Of a stretch of 64,000 nucleotides of DNA, positions 48,250-61,002 are shown piece by piece. Origin of the DNA: Pseudisothecium myosuroides (taxonomy: Eukaryota; Streptophyta; Bryopsida; Hypnales; Lembophyllaceae); the NCBI GenBank assembly GCA_951799445.1, contig OX637293.1:26846001-26910000 (forward strand), in the 5' to 3' direction. Within the stretch, counting starts at the first letter, position 1; each line of letters opens with the position of its first letter. The notes beneath the pieces were generated by a model, which saw only the letters and a list, made by a program, of their open reading frames with translations, did not search any database and was not told where the DNA came from. A program made the position numbers and the translations under genes.

Positions 48250-49091
48250 ATGCTAGAACTTCTATCTAGATACAAAACGAATGAAATGTTTCATTGCACA
48301 ACCTCTAATATTCTATGCATGATTGGCATTGTGCAGACAACAGACCTTCCTAAGAACAAAGTCAAGATTGCAGGAGCGGCGCCACTTCCAGAAACCACGC
48401 ACAATATTAGAGAACCTGCACAGACAAAATCGTCTGCTGATCAGTTGTCGCTGCTCCTTCTCAAGCACGAGGGAACATTGACGTTACAAGCTAGAAGAGT
48501 CGTGGCTTTGCTCAACGTCTCCCATCTTCGTTCATTACCTGTCCCCAAGGGTACTTCAAAGTGACCTGCAAAACCTTTACCTTCTAATATTCGTCACCAC
48601 TTCTACAAGCAAGCTGCACGCTGCCTCGGGTGGTGCCAACGTCGTCAAGTTCATCCACTAATTCCTGCCCTCATCAAGGAACAAGTTTGGCCTGATCTGC
48701 CTACGGACTATCAGAAAAGTTGCCTCAAACAAAATGCCGCACATTTCTCTATTCCAGAAGGAAAAATGGGTAAGCAAAATTCAAGAACTTTGACATTATA
48801 CTTTCACTTTGCACCCACCCAAATCCTAAACAAAAAACAGAAATGCCCACATCACTGACCTCTGTTGTTTTTGGTTCACAGCTTGCAAGGGAGCATCTCC
48901 CACTGCAATGTAGTCAACGCCTGGAACTGGGGCGGCAGCAGCTCCAACAAGCCAGCGAGAGTTCCAAGGCTCCTCAACTTCCTGAGATCGACAGCAGCTC
49001 TTCAGACAGCAGTGACTCACAAGAAATTCCTACTCAAGAACCGTGCAAAATGCCGATCGGGCTCGGGGGGTGCAGTTCTCAGAAAAAATAA
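48250..49091 (+). pseudogene. two coding-like exons of unknown function with in-frame stops
   Basis: A frame from about 48250 runs to a TGA at 48562-48564 and continues in the same frame with convincing coding sequence (PSNIRHHFYKQAARCLGW, PLIPALIKEQVWPDLPTD) to a donor GTAAGC at 48770. After a 112-bp intron with acceptor TTGGTTCACAG (exon from 48882), the strictly spliced frame meets a TAG, while another frame is open and Gln/Ser-rich (LAREHLPLQCSQRLELGRQQ, then DSSSSDSSDS) to 49091. I infer a decayed gene or transposon-carried frame. Family unknown. Confidence 0.4.
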
Positions 49092-49254
49092 GAAGATAGG
49101 TGCAAACACCGGGTATTTAATGGGGGGGAATTATTTTTTGTTTAGGTTTTTTTTTGCTATCTATCATTAGATAATTTTCTAATTTGGTTCATTAGAAAAG
49201 GGGCATACATTAGTTATAACTTCCAATTAGCATGAATTTCTCATATGCTATTTT

Positions 49255-49510
49255 ACTCTAAATTTTTTTTTCTACTACATATTTTTTTTCACTACCTTTT
49301 TTTTCCCCACTACTCACAACTCATTCTTTTCCTACTCCTATTCAGCTTTTCACTCCCAATTTTTTTTCCACTACACACTACTCATTCTTTTCCTATTTCT
49401 ATTCAGCTTTTCACTCCCAATTTTTTTTCCCACTACACACTACTCATTCTTTTCCTATTCCTATTCAGCTTTTCACTTGCAATTTTTTTTCCACTACACT
49501 ACTCACAAAT
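49255..49510. repeat. 61-62-bp CT-rich tandem repeat, about four units
   Basis: Units recur with TCATTCTTTTCCTA at 49321, 49382 and 49444 and share TTCAGCTTTTCACT and TTTTTTTTCCACTAC. The TTTTTTTCCACTAC core resembles the minisatellite at 62795-63460, although the unit lengths differ. Confidence 0.8.
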
Positions 49511-50290
49511 ACAGAATTCAGTGGGCCATTTAGAAAATACAGTACATACATGGTGCTTCTCAAATACTGCTATCTAAACTCAAGCACATTCAGACATTCA
49601 AATATAAAACTGAAATATAGTCCATTATGCAAATATGGTGTGAAAGAAGTGTTAGGCTATACACATACATTACCAAAAAGATTTGAAACAAGAAGCATTT
49701 GCACATGGACAAGAGTTCACAATGTATAGTAGAATGCATACATTGTGTTGAAAAACACAGTGAGAAAAGGAAACTCAGTATAGAATGTGGAGTTTTGGGG
49801 AAGTTATGGTGACAGAAAAGAATGTGCAAAGTTCTAACACGCTAAAGCCAAACATGCACAGCCATAACTTTCGCAAAACTTGAATCATCCACAAAACCAA
49901 AATGGGAGCCGCGGAAATGCTAAGGTCCGGTACAATTCCTTTAGCATGTAGGTACGGTTTCCACCACCTGTGCAACATCAAAGAATGACCAATATCACGA
50001 TAATGCCATGAAAACAACAGATTCAAGAACACATTTAAGTACGGCCACAGCAATAGCAACATAAGCAGCAGGCAGAGAATGGAAGCAACTAGAAATCAAG
50101 ACATTCAACGGAGGTGGTTTAGGGGAAAGTCAAGTGCGGAATTACCTGAACTTTGAATCCAAACAAAATAGCCTCAAGTGGTTCGCTGGGACGGAGTGAC
50201 CCAAAGTCGGTAGTTTGGCTGCAGTTTCTCCTCTCCAATTGCCTTTACCTCTATCGCACCCCACCCTGAGTGTAGCTTGGATCGAAGGGT

Positions 50291-50686
50291 CTACAACTCC
50301 GCCACAGACAACTCCAAAAGAGGTGCCAAGCGCAAACGCTCACCCACATCAACCTGCAGAGACCACGAACGAGAGAGGAAAAAATACGCCAGGTCGTAAT
50401 GCGAAGCAATCCAAGCCATTTCCTTCTCCCACGAGCTATAGCCAATACGAGCAAGTCCTTGAGGTTTTATGGTCAAGAAATCCGCCATGGCAACACGGAG
50501 AGCTGCGTAACGAGTCAGACCAAAGACAACATCGCGCCATTCCTTGCAAGTTGCTGCCAGGCGTGGGAGGAGGGCCAACGTTGATTCATCATCGATGAAT
50601 GCACGTACCCACTGATCTGCTGGAAGTGTGCCCGCTAAGGGTAGCATGCAATCACGCATGATTCTAGCAACATCAACATTCTCCAT
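50291..50686 (-). CDS. F-box-like protein of unknown function (131 aa)
   Basis: ATG at 50686 opens an intact frame. Residues about 20-55 (TLPADQWVRAFIDDESTLAL, then LPRLAATCKEWRDVV) resemble an F-box helix set. Upstream, a consensus donor CTTAG-GTAAGT at 51234 and acceptor GGCTGCAG ending at 50710 define a 525-bp intron in the 5' leader, so transcription runs from about 51.4 kb. An internal donor-like GGTGAGC near 50340 could instead splice the tail to further exons. F-box proteins act as substrate adaptors of SCF ubiquitin ligases; this assignment is tentative. The gene lies between a decayed gene fragment and a transposase remnant, so it may be transposon-carried. Confidence 0.4.
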   Translation of the reverse strand: MENVDVARIMRDCMLPLAGTLPADQWVRAFIDDESTLALLPRLAATCKEWRDVVFGLTRYAALRVAMADFLTIKPQGLARIGYSSWEKEMAWIASHYDLAYFFLSRSWSLQVDVGERLRLAPLLELSVAEL

Positions 50687-51419
50687 TGAGTTTGAAGTCC
50701 GCCCTGAACCTGCAGCCAGCTAGAAGGTTAAGTGTAAGCGAAACCCTCAGCCTACAGCGTCCAATTGTGCGACAGGCATCCACCCAACCGAGTTGTGAAC
50801 AATTGCAATTTTCAGAAAGCCCTCCCAACGAACAGAAAGTCCACCATGCACAGGGCTCAACAACATCGACGACCTGGCCATGGCTACAAACAAAACCAAA
50901 GTGCACGGAGCGTACCTCGGAAACTGAAGACAAGATGTGTGATTCGAGGGCGCTTTTGAAAATCCCAACGTCGCCAAAGCAATCTCTAGCCACTCGCGCA
51001 TCCAACGACCCAAAATAGCAAGCCTGAAACTAAAGGAATCGCCGGAGATTGAATCAAAAATGACGCCAAAACCTCTGAAAACCCCCAACGGCTGGCCCTC
51101 AACAGCACCCACGACAAAACCCAAAAATCCTACAGGCAAAAGCATCAGCGAGAAAACCCACAAGCGGATCTCATCCACGAACATCAACGACCATCTTGGA
51201 AAGGAAAACGTGGGAAATTGCAGCGAGAACTTACCTAAGAGGCGCTGCAAGATGGGGACTGCAAAACGGCGGAAACAAGCAGACTTGAAGCGGGCGAGTG
51301 CAAATTTGTGCTACAAGAGGCCGGCGCAGCATTGGTTTCAGGGTCCTTGGAATCCGCACCCTCGATTTATGAATGTGAACGTTGGAAGAGGGCGATTTTA
51401 GAGTGGCCATGATGAATTC

Positions 51420-53099
51420 ACAACAAATTTGATCCTCATGAACTCTAGGGCGTCACACCTGCAAGGCACCAGAATTTCCAGAAATCAGCCCAAGCCGTCA
51501 AAACACAGAGATGCACATTTTCAATTTCCTGACCTATTCAATCACTTCTTAGCGCTGCCAAACCAGATTTGGGAATCTGAATTTCAAAAAAAAAGATCCC
51601 CGTTGTCAAATGAGATTCTGCCGTGACTGAAGAGAAAAAACAGACAAAATAGTCCCAATCAATTTGAATTTCAGCTGACTGAATCCTAACACCTCTATTC
51701 TAGTGACTTTGACTGCAAGAGAATCAAGGAAAGATTGCAGGGCCAAGCCTTCAAAATCAGGGGGTACTTTTCAGGGCTTAGGGTCTTCAAACTCACCTGA
51801 TAATGGAAATCACAAAATACAGACATGGCAGTTAGAGTGACCTTCTGTGCAATACTATGGATAGTAGGTAGTGGACGGTTTCACGTACTTAGGAACGAAA
51901 ATAAAAAAATCATAAGCCAGAATAATTAACATACGGAATTAATAAGCAACAATAATTAAGTAAAGAATTTATATGAGTGACCAAAAAATAATGGGAATTT
52001 AAATGGCAGAAGCCCCCTAAAAAAATTACATGTAAGCCCCGGATTCAAAATTAATGAAATTAACTTGGGACAATAAAAAAATTGGGAATTTAAATGACAC
52101 AAGCCCCCCAAAATAATAATCTGTAAGCCTTGGATTAAAAATAAATGAGATTAACAAGCGCCAATAATAATCAAATTGGAATTACTAATACATGGTTGCA
52201 TTAATATATCTTGAAATGGGCCTGTTGCGAAATGGTCTTAGGAAGATACAACCATCAAACAAAATGAGGAAAATTGTTTAATAATAAACAAAATAATGGC
52301 CCCACTGGAGGAATCTGACCTGCGTTTTTGCCCTCCCACAGTTTCAGCAAATTGCTAGTCTCGGAATCCCAAACCTGCGGCAGGACAGAAGGATAAGATT
52401 AACATCTTCGGGACTCATACAAATGAAATTCACAAGCCAGAACCTCAGCAACCATGTTTGTTGACAGGGCAATTCATGCCAAGGAAAAAATCAAAAAATG
52501 TGCAAGGACAACTACTCTCTTCCATGAGAGTGAAATCTCAATCCAAATGAATGCTACAACAGGTGAGAGGAGTCACCGGGCAGTTTGTAGATGCGTGACG
52601 GAGTTTCTTGAAATTGTCGTCCAACATCGGTGAAGTCGGGAAGAGAATTCACACCTTACTCGTCAGATCCAAGTCAAACTCGGGGGTTCTTCAGAAGCCA
52701 AAGTGCAAACCGAATTGCAATAGAATTTGCCTGCCTAAATTGCAGACAATCACTAAGACGTGAAGATTCATAATGTGTTCTCTTCCAATACCATTAATAG
52801 CAGAAAGAAGGAACGCCAACAGGTGTGAGAACATCTTACATCCTTGCTACAAGAGGCCCCCAATTCAAGTTTGGAATCATAGCAAATCACACAGGTAACA
52901 AACAAAAGCTTCATGGTGTCTTAGAAATTCCAAGTACATTGGATAATGACGTACCTTTCAGATCGACGCCACATACAAAATCTCTAACATACCTGGCCCG
53001 TTCATGCAGGTTTGGCTTTAGGGTGCCTCTGCGTTGGTGTCAAAATGGAAATTGCAGCGATGAAAGATTCACAGATGGAAATTTGCCGACCTGCATTCC
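51420..53099. other. stretch downstream of the transposase remnant, no recognised gene
   Basis: It contains a pair of related segments near 51960-52040 and 52080-52160 (GGGAATTTAAATG(G/A)CA with AAGCCCCC), i.e. a short duplication of about 80-110 bp. No coding region is supported on either strand. Confidence 0.4.
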
Positions 53100-56000
53100 T
53101 TAAGGATTTTTGGATACGAATTCATCCAACACATCCCTATCGTGCTCTTCTAGCGAGTAAATATTACTGCTAGAGTTGAAAGTCAGGGCTATGGTACAAA
53201 TCACAGTGTCGATGTCAATCCACTGGGTATCTGTAACATCATACTTAAATTTGTTCCTTCCAGGCACTGTTTTGAACCAGTTGAGCATAATTTCGATGGA
53301 GGGTGCAGAGCTTACCTTCTTACCTGCTGCATTCCTAGCTATGAGGTCGATTGGGTTCCTGCACAATCCCCACTTGTTTCCAAATCGCCTACGAATTTTT
53401 TGGACTCGTCCGAGCCACCAACTCCCAACCTCTACACCAACAGATACAGGAGCTGGACGCTCGCCTTGAGCACATGCACGGTTCCGCTTTTGTGCAGCCC
53501 TGACTGCGGAGGTCTTGTCTAGGTTTGAAGATTGCACAAAAAGCACACCGCAATCACTCCCAAGACCAAGAAACGACGTAGTGGTCGAATTTGCAGCATC
53601 CAGGTATTCCTCGGCGTTGTTGAAGTATACTGAATTTTTTATCCGCGTCAAACGATCCTTGGACAGGAATGGATTTCCGTTCAAATCTGCAACTAAAGTA
53701 GATTTATAGATTGGCTTTCCCATGTACTCCACGACCAGATGTACCTTCACGTCAGAGGTGGTACCGTTAGCCACTAGTGGTTGGCTGGGCTCCGCTGCAC
53801 CTAGCATTTCAGAGATGGCATCCCTGCACTCGTCCTCTAACACTCTAAGATCATGTTGGGGATCTTCAGCTACAGCGTCCATAGCACTACTTTCAGCGTC
53901 CATATTGGTGTCTTCATCCTCGGCACTCTCTCCCTCCATGTCAACAGCAAGTGACTCCCTCAAAACCTCTACGTCACCATCTTTGCCGGGGATAGGTTTG
54001 GATGGTGCCACATACGTCCAGTGCTTTGGATTCACGCACTCCAGCTTCCAAGGCTGCAAGAACCAAAGCTTGTTCCTAGCGTAAGTGGAGGGTGCCATAT
54101 TTAGAACCTTCAATTGTGCTTGGGCCGCCTTCAAGCCTTCTTTTAGCGCTAGGACGATGTCTTCATCTGTTGCCAAGTTGCTATAATCCTTTAAATCTGC
54201 AGGGGACTGTCCTTCTTCCAACGGGTGCAGCTCAGCCCATATGTTTCGTTGTTTGTTGTGTGCCCGGTCAAACCACAAGCCATTCTCACCATACTCCATC
54301 GCAACAAGTTGGTTCACCGTGTTTGCACACCCCACCAATTCTTGGAAATCATAAGCTCTTTCCATGCCCTGCATTCCCCCCACCTTGCTAAAAAAAATCT
54401 CACATGAATCAGATCCTGTGAGGTGCAATGGAACCGGCAAGTGAGAGAATGCATCTCTAAAATACTTTATCAGTAAAACCACAAAATGACACAAAAGTTG
54501 GACGTCTAAGTAGCACTGGTTACTTACAAAACACTCCTGCAAGGTTGGTGTCTTTGTATTTCCCCCTACACCGTGGTCCCCGTACTTGAACCACAGCTTC
54601 CATATGCGGAAGAAAAATGAGACTTTGCTTGCAAGCACTACCCTCTCTCTTAGACTCAAAGAAACAGATAGAAAGATGTCAATGTAATCGGCACAAATAG
54701 CCAAATAGAGCTCAGTCCCCAAAGTTCTTTCTTGATGTGCGTCCCTACCGCTTCTGAGTTCCTATAAGCAAGTCCTAGCCTTTCTGGCACAAATGCGTTG
54801 TGCACTAGCCCAATTTTGTCTGTCAGTCCGCTGCACATCTTCTTTTCTTAGATCGTGCTGATCTATAGGGAATTTTTGGTACACCAAACCTAGATGGTCT
54901 AAATAACAGACATTAGCTCCTAACTGAAGGTTTTTTACAACAATATCGAGTGGGTTTATCAATTTCTTGCCATTATGGATGAAGTCTTGATCATGCAAGC
55001 CCTGAATTTTATTTTCCCCCAACCATTCACAAGACAAAGACCAGCCTTCCTATGGAATCTCATACCTCAAGCCTACCTTGCCGATGTAATCTTTTACCAT
55101 CAGCTGTCTTCTCCTGGAATCCCCATCTGAAGCATGCCCTACAACTGGCCCCACCGATGTCCCACAAGTTTCTTGCCAAACAACATCAATAGTCTTCCAC
55201 TGATTTCTGACCCACGCGGAATCAAAACAGTTGCACATAGAAGAGACCACAAGGACTAGTCTGGGCAGCTTATCATGCAACGGATTCACCATGATGACAC
55301 GTGCAAAAGTTCCTTTTATATTCAAATGGAAGGCATCAACAATGGCTGAATATCCAGATTCACCAGAGCCTACTTGCGGCCTGAATGTTGACACACACAC
55401 ATGACCCTCCTTTTGGCCACAAAAACCCACCAATCCATCAGAACGTGCATCCCAAGAAACGCGTGACTTTACCTTCGTCTCATCTTCGGCCAAGATGACA
55501 GGGATCGGCCCTGAAACTCCATGAGCCAATTTGGCCTCCCTGTAAATGTCAGCAACAGCAGCAAACAGAGAAGCATGCTCCCCGGCAATAAATTGAACCC
55601 GTTTGTTATTTTCCCGCTTAATACTATCATAAGAGGGACCCCCAAAATTCAGAGCAAAAAGATCACACATACGCCTGCCTCCATATATCTTCATTGCTTG
55701 AGCAAATGATTTGGTATTTTTTGAGAATCTATTCCCTTGCCTCACCCGATTCAAATTTGTGGCGACATCCATGAGGAAGTCCCACAAAGCTGGCTTTCCC
55801 CCAAAGGTGTTTGTTCTGTGAGCCGCCAAAATATTGTTACAGAATGAGAGCACATCCTTTCAGTTAAAGTTCTCAACCACACTTAGTTTGAGCCCCCACT
55901 GCTTTACTTTTAGCTGGGCGACCTTGGACTTCATCAACCAGTGGAGGGCCTTTTCCTCACGATATTTTTTTGCCAATTCCCTAGAATGTGCAGCTAATTC

Positions 56001-57655
56001 TTGTGAAGACAAGTATCTACCCGTCGCCCACATTGTGTATTCCTATTGCCTTGCTTCACAAGTGCACGCCCTTCACGAGCCAACCTCAATCTGAAATCCG
56101 TCCCCTTCACAATTTCGGAGCAATTACAACACATCAAATTGCTAAATGGTTCTCTTGTGACAGAGAGTCGTTTACACAAAATATGGCGGAAGCAACCCGT
56201 GACTACAACCTTCTTGTTATTGTACCTAAACTCCGCAACAGTATTAGGCTTTGATATCCACACTGCTCCAGGCTTTGGGTCATTCAACAGACAATCGACT
56301 CGGTACAACTTACCACCGTATTTAGTAGTTTTCTTCCAAAACCCCCAACACAGTAATGCAAGAATGGAGTCTGAATTCATACCTGATTGAGGTTCCTCAG
56401 TTGCTCTTGAGTCTCCAAGGGATGAACCACTAAACCAAGTGTACAAGTCGGGTTGCTTCCCAATGTTAGATCTGGACCTTGTTGTGGGCCTCCCCCGTTT
56501 TCCACTGCTCAATGCAGTCGACCTAGCCGTTGAGTTCCCAATGGCAGCCAAATCCTCACAACATTTTGTGTGAATGAGTCCATGTAGGTGATTCTCTAGA
56601 TTAGCTCTGAGATTGTTCTTTGGTGGGCACAACAACATAATTTCTCCATCAATCTTGCAGTGCACCTTGTATCAAAACGATTTGAATTGAGAAACCTCCA
56701 CATCTCCTATCGATACAAATGGAGGATCATCTGAGGAGACATAATCGTTCACACTTTGAAGAATGCTGACACCTTCTTCCAGAAGCCGCCTGTGGTCAGC
56801 TGGAGTAAGGATCAACGGTTTACCCTTGTTTCCCTCCTTCTTTGGATGATCGCAGTACATGATCTCTTTCCTCTTGCACCACTGTTTGATGTGCAAAGCG
56901 GAGTGCAAATGAGACTTTTTAAAATTCGCAAACAAGTTCTGTATGACTGACCGAGTGTGTTCACCGCCAGTCCCACCAATATCCTTGTTGCACTCCCTGC
57001 AGTGAATCTTCACGATTGCCACACCATGCTGATCGTAACTCTTAAGCTTCCAATCATGATATGAGAAATCCAAGTCTGCTAGCTCCCTCGTCAGCTTCAC
57101 GGCACCGCGCTTGTAATTTTCCATGATGTCTACGGAAATGACTTTGGACTGCAGCAAATTCTCTTCGTCCTCCAGCACTTCAGGCGTGCTAACCACTAAA
57201 ATGACTTCATCTTCCTGCAACGTTGGGGTGACACCGTTATCCAGGTCGTCCTCATCAACACTGGGGAATTCAAATTCTACGGGTGCCACAATGTCATTGC
57301 TCCCGGTTTCTCCAGCATTTTGAAGGCGACTTCGTTTCTGAATTCGTCCACCGTCCTCCTCCTCCTCAGGAATGACATACACTCGCTCACAAACTGGGTT
57401 CATTGCCTCAAACTTGTTGCGGATGCGGCATTGGTCATCAAAATCCCAAAATTGGAAAGGCCAATCCACACATCCCCCTTTCTCCAAACGCAACCGCAAT
57501 TCTGCATAAGTGTCTCCAGTTTGGCAAAAGAAGGGACTAAGAAGCTCCAGCCGTGTGCTCTCATCAGCAACCGTACAGAGCTTAATCTTAAAATTCAACG
57601 CCATCTTGCATGCCCTCACCACAGCCAGAAGCCCAGGGCGGACCCTAAACTTCAC
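53100..57655 (-). pseudogene. broken DDE-type DNA transposase gene
   Basis: Coding sequence runs on the - strand from an ATG at 57655 to a TAA at 53100, in order 57655-56672, 56669-56030, 56030-55056, 55049-54770 and 54722-53100. In-frame stops are TGA (about 56672), TGA (about 55861) and TAG (55050); frameshifts lie near 56030 and twice near 54725-54790. Cys pairs near 56990 (HCRECNKDIG) and 56120 (CCNCSEI) suggest zinc-binding segments. Catalytic-like motifs are AEDETKV (about 55484), a GHASDGDSRRR stretch (about 55125) and LTGSDSCEIFFS (about 54400), an arrangement like the D-D-E of P-element/THAP9-type transposases. An acidic linker and a C-terminal domain (VGSWWLGRVQKIRRRFGNKW) follow. 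Superfamily placement is uncertain; I found no terminal inverted repeats. Confidence 0.65.
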
Positions 57656-57660
57656 CTACA

Positions 57661-57796
57661 GTAAACCCTAATCGTGAAGCCCTCAACAAATTTGCAAGGC
57701 ACCAAGCACAGCAGGAACATCACGCACTGTAAACCCTAATTGTGAAGCCCTCAGGAAATTTGCCAGGCGACGAGGTTCACAGAGCAGGAAACCCTA
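57661..57796. repeat. 68-bp tandem duplication just upstream of the transposase start
   Basis: Two units start at 57661 and 57729 with GTAAACCCTAATCGTGAAGC and GTAAACCCTAATTGTGAAGC. They lie at the 5' side of the - strand transposase and may be subterminal repeats of that element. Confidence 0.75.
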
Positions 57797-59341
57797 GGTT
57801 CAGCAACACGACGAAGACTGAACCTATTGGCAGCCCTAGACCACGGATGTCGAACCCATGCGATGGCCACCTAAACACAGCCTCAAAAAGCATCTCCAAC
57901 GTCCACAAATTTAAAATCCTGACAAGCAGGCCAACTCATAAGGCAGCCCCGTTTAGCCCAATTTAAGACTTTTGACCCATAAAATTAATATAGAGGGGGG
58001 TATCTTAGGTATAATTTAATTTCTAATGGACCCAAATATTTCACACCCTATAGTATTTAGAAGACACCAAATGATATTTTCTATACACTATAGTAGAATT
58101 AATCCAATTATAATTTTTAGCACCAATGTTTTTTTCGCCCCCTATCATTTGTTCGTTCCTATATTTCTACTTCTAACGCTTACTGCACCCCCCGAGCAAT
58201 CGGGGATCCCAATGAGGATCTCCTCGAAAGTCAAGAGCATGAGGACCTACAACTCGCTGCTGCTAGAGATTCGTCCATAGAAAGTTACTCTACAGACTCA
58301 AAAGAAGAAGAAGACAACGAAGAAGAAGAAGGCATCGACATGTGGCTAGCCGAGCTTCTTCATTCGCAAATTTTTTTCAAACCCAAGCGGCCGCGGAGGG
58401 CAAGGAGCAGACAAACCCGGAGTGAAGATGGCGCGGGCGGGAGGGTAGCGACGGACGACGCAGGGGACGAGACAGTCTTTGGAATCCAAAGCCCACCCCA
58501 ACGGCTCTTTGCATGGGGGGAGTCGGGGGACGTTGGCGATGGTGGACGGAGGGAGGAGACCATGCCACGTCCCCCCATGTTCACTGCAGTTCAAAGGGCG
58601 GGCAGGGCAGGGCCTCTAACTGCGGCGGTCTCCTTCCTGGGCAATGGTGGAGGGGGGGAAATTAGAGTGCCCTCCAATTCAGGAGACCTTGCACAAGCGG
58701 AGAGTAGGTGAGTAGCTTATCCTTCTTTCCTAATTATACTTAGCTCAGCGCTCCAGGGTTATTAGGGACTGTAGTTGAGGTCTTTTAGGCCATTTTACTT
58801 CATGGCCATAGGCTGTAGAGAATGAGAGTTTCTCATAGCATATACAAATGTATTGAACCAGAAGACCTTTTTAGGTTACATGTTATAAATTTGTGGAAGA
58901 CCACTTATATCAAGAGTATTATTTGATAGTGAGGGTCAAGGAGGATGGTCTTTGTAAACTATTTTGCATATTTACAAAATATATAAAAATAAAAATCACT
59001 TACAAAATAACCACCAACTATTTTTCACTACCAAGCAAAAAATAAAACTCATGTATAATATTATTTTCTAAAATGTGAATTAGTTTTATATAAGTGCAAA
59101 AGGAATTTTTACCAATAAATATAATATTAGGGATAATTGGGGAGAGAAATTGGAAAAAAAAGTATGAAAATGTGAAAACTTTTATAAAAAAAAGTTGTAA
59201 ACCTTTTTCTTAGAAGGAGTATAACAGCAATGCATACATCCATTTGAAAAGAAGGCATATAATATGAAATTCTTCAGAGCAACAGGTTCACGATTTTTGT
59301 TTTTGAAAGCTTGCAATAGAATAATTTATAGAAAGCAGTTC

Positions 59342-59374
<33 letters not shown>

Positions 59375-59730
59375 ATGTGAAGAATATTATAGAATGCCAA
59401 CGATAAAAGAGTTTACAATGAGGGGGTCTCAAGCACTTGCAACAAAAGATTTCATAGAAATTTCAACATACATAGAAAAAAAAATTTCCTTCCTCTCTTT
59501 GATGTGAAGAATATTATAGAATGCCAATGATAAGAGAGTTTAGGGTGAGGGGGTCTCAAGCACTTGCAACAAAAGATTTCATAGAAATTTCAACATACAT
59601 AGAAAAAAAAGTCTCCTTCTTCTCTTTGATGTGAAGAATATTATAGAATGCCAATGATAAGAGAGTTTACGGTGAGGGGGTCTCAAGCACTTGCAACAAA
59701 AGATTTCATAGAAATTTCAACATACACCAA
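59342..59730. repeat. poly(A) run followed by three 127-bp tandem units inside the transposase intron
   Basis: A run of about 25 A residues at 59342-59366 precedes units whose GTGAAGAATATTATAGAATG starts at 59377, 59504 and 59631. Units are over 90% alike by eye. The third lacks the following A-rich link. The rest of the intron (58708-60279) is AT-rich and empty. Confidence 0.85.
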
Positions 59731-61002
59731 TATTGAACTCAAAATAAAAATAACTTGAAATTGGATTATGTAAATTATATTATAGGGTTTAGAAATGTCT
59801 TTATGCTCCCATGTTGAAGGTAATGTAAATTTGGAATGGTCCTTGGGGGTTCCGTCTACTAGAAATTTCATGCACACTTTTGAATGACACAAATGAAATA
59901 AGAATTTATTACATAGTTGTCATTGAACGCACTTAGTACTCTTCTTTGAGATTCAATCTCCAACACTCTAGTCAGTGTTCAATTTTATTTTTTTCCAATA
60001 ATTAGAAGGTTTACCTTTTTTATGGTGTCTTGTGAATCTTATTTCCCACTTTTTTTTTTACTAAGGGCATGTCATAGGAATATGAGCTATCCATCATTTC
60101 TTTGTCAAAAATGTAAACTCACCTTGCAGAAGAAGAACATAAACGTGTTCTTCTATACTCTTTTCTAAGACAAAGCAATTACAAATGTAGGAGATTTTAA
60201 GGAATATAGAACTATGATACTTATGTAATCTTTTATTTTTTCTAAATTCAAGAGTTGTGGCTATGCTTTGAGTGTTCAGACAAGGTTTTCGATATGGCGT
60301 CCCTCCCTCACCACCACAATGTATAAATGAGGAGTTCATCAATTTCTATGAAGGAGGGCCTTCTTCTCCTCCACCTACACATCAAGGGAATGATATGCAT
60401 GATACGAAGGTACGTGATAATCTTCGTAGGGTGCCCCGAAGAGGGAGGATGCAAGGGAGGAGAGTGCAAAATTATGCTCCCATGTTGAGTGACTCTTCGG
60501 GAAGTGACGGTGCATATGAAGGGGATGAAAGCAGTGATGGCAGGGACCCCCACAATCCTTTGGGTGTAAAGCATAGGTTCTGTGATTCAACATGGTCTCA
60601 ATCGTATTCCACGTTTTTTCCAAAACCCAAAATATTTGTGGGTGTAAGAGGGCCCACAAGATTTTTCCATACAATACCAACATTTATGCAACTTTTCTCA
60701 TTGTTTTGGCCGTATACTCTCTTGCGGAAAATAGTGGTTGAGAGTAATCGCTACGCAATCACACCCGATGAACATGGGCACACAAAAGAGGGGCCGGGAT
60801 GGGTGCCTTTGACAGTTGCAACATTGAAGGCATATTTAGCCGCTCGGATTTTTATGGGGTTGAAGAAACAACCGAATATGAAGACATATTGGAGCAAAGA
60901 GGGCACATTTTTTCACTGTCCTCGAATTTTCCGGATTTTATCTAGAGATCAGTTTGAGGCTATTACAAGATGTCTACATATCACAAACCCAGCTACATAT
61001 GT

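Noticed and set aside
50215..50598. 127-codon + strand frame opposite the F-box-like frame
   Set aside because: The - strand frame has better helix-like sequence, a spliced leader and a plausible domain.
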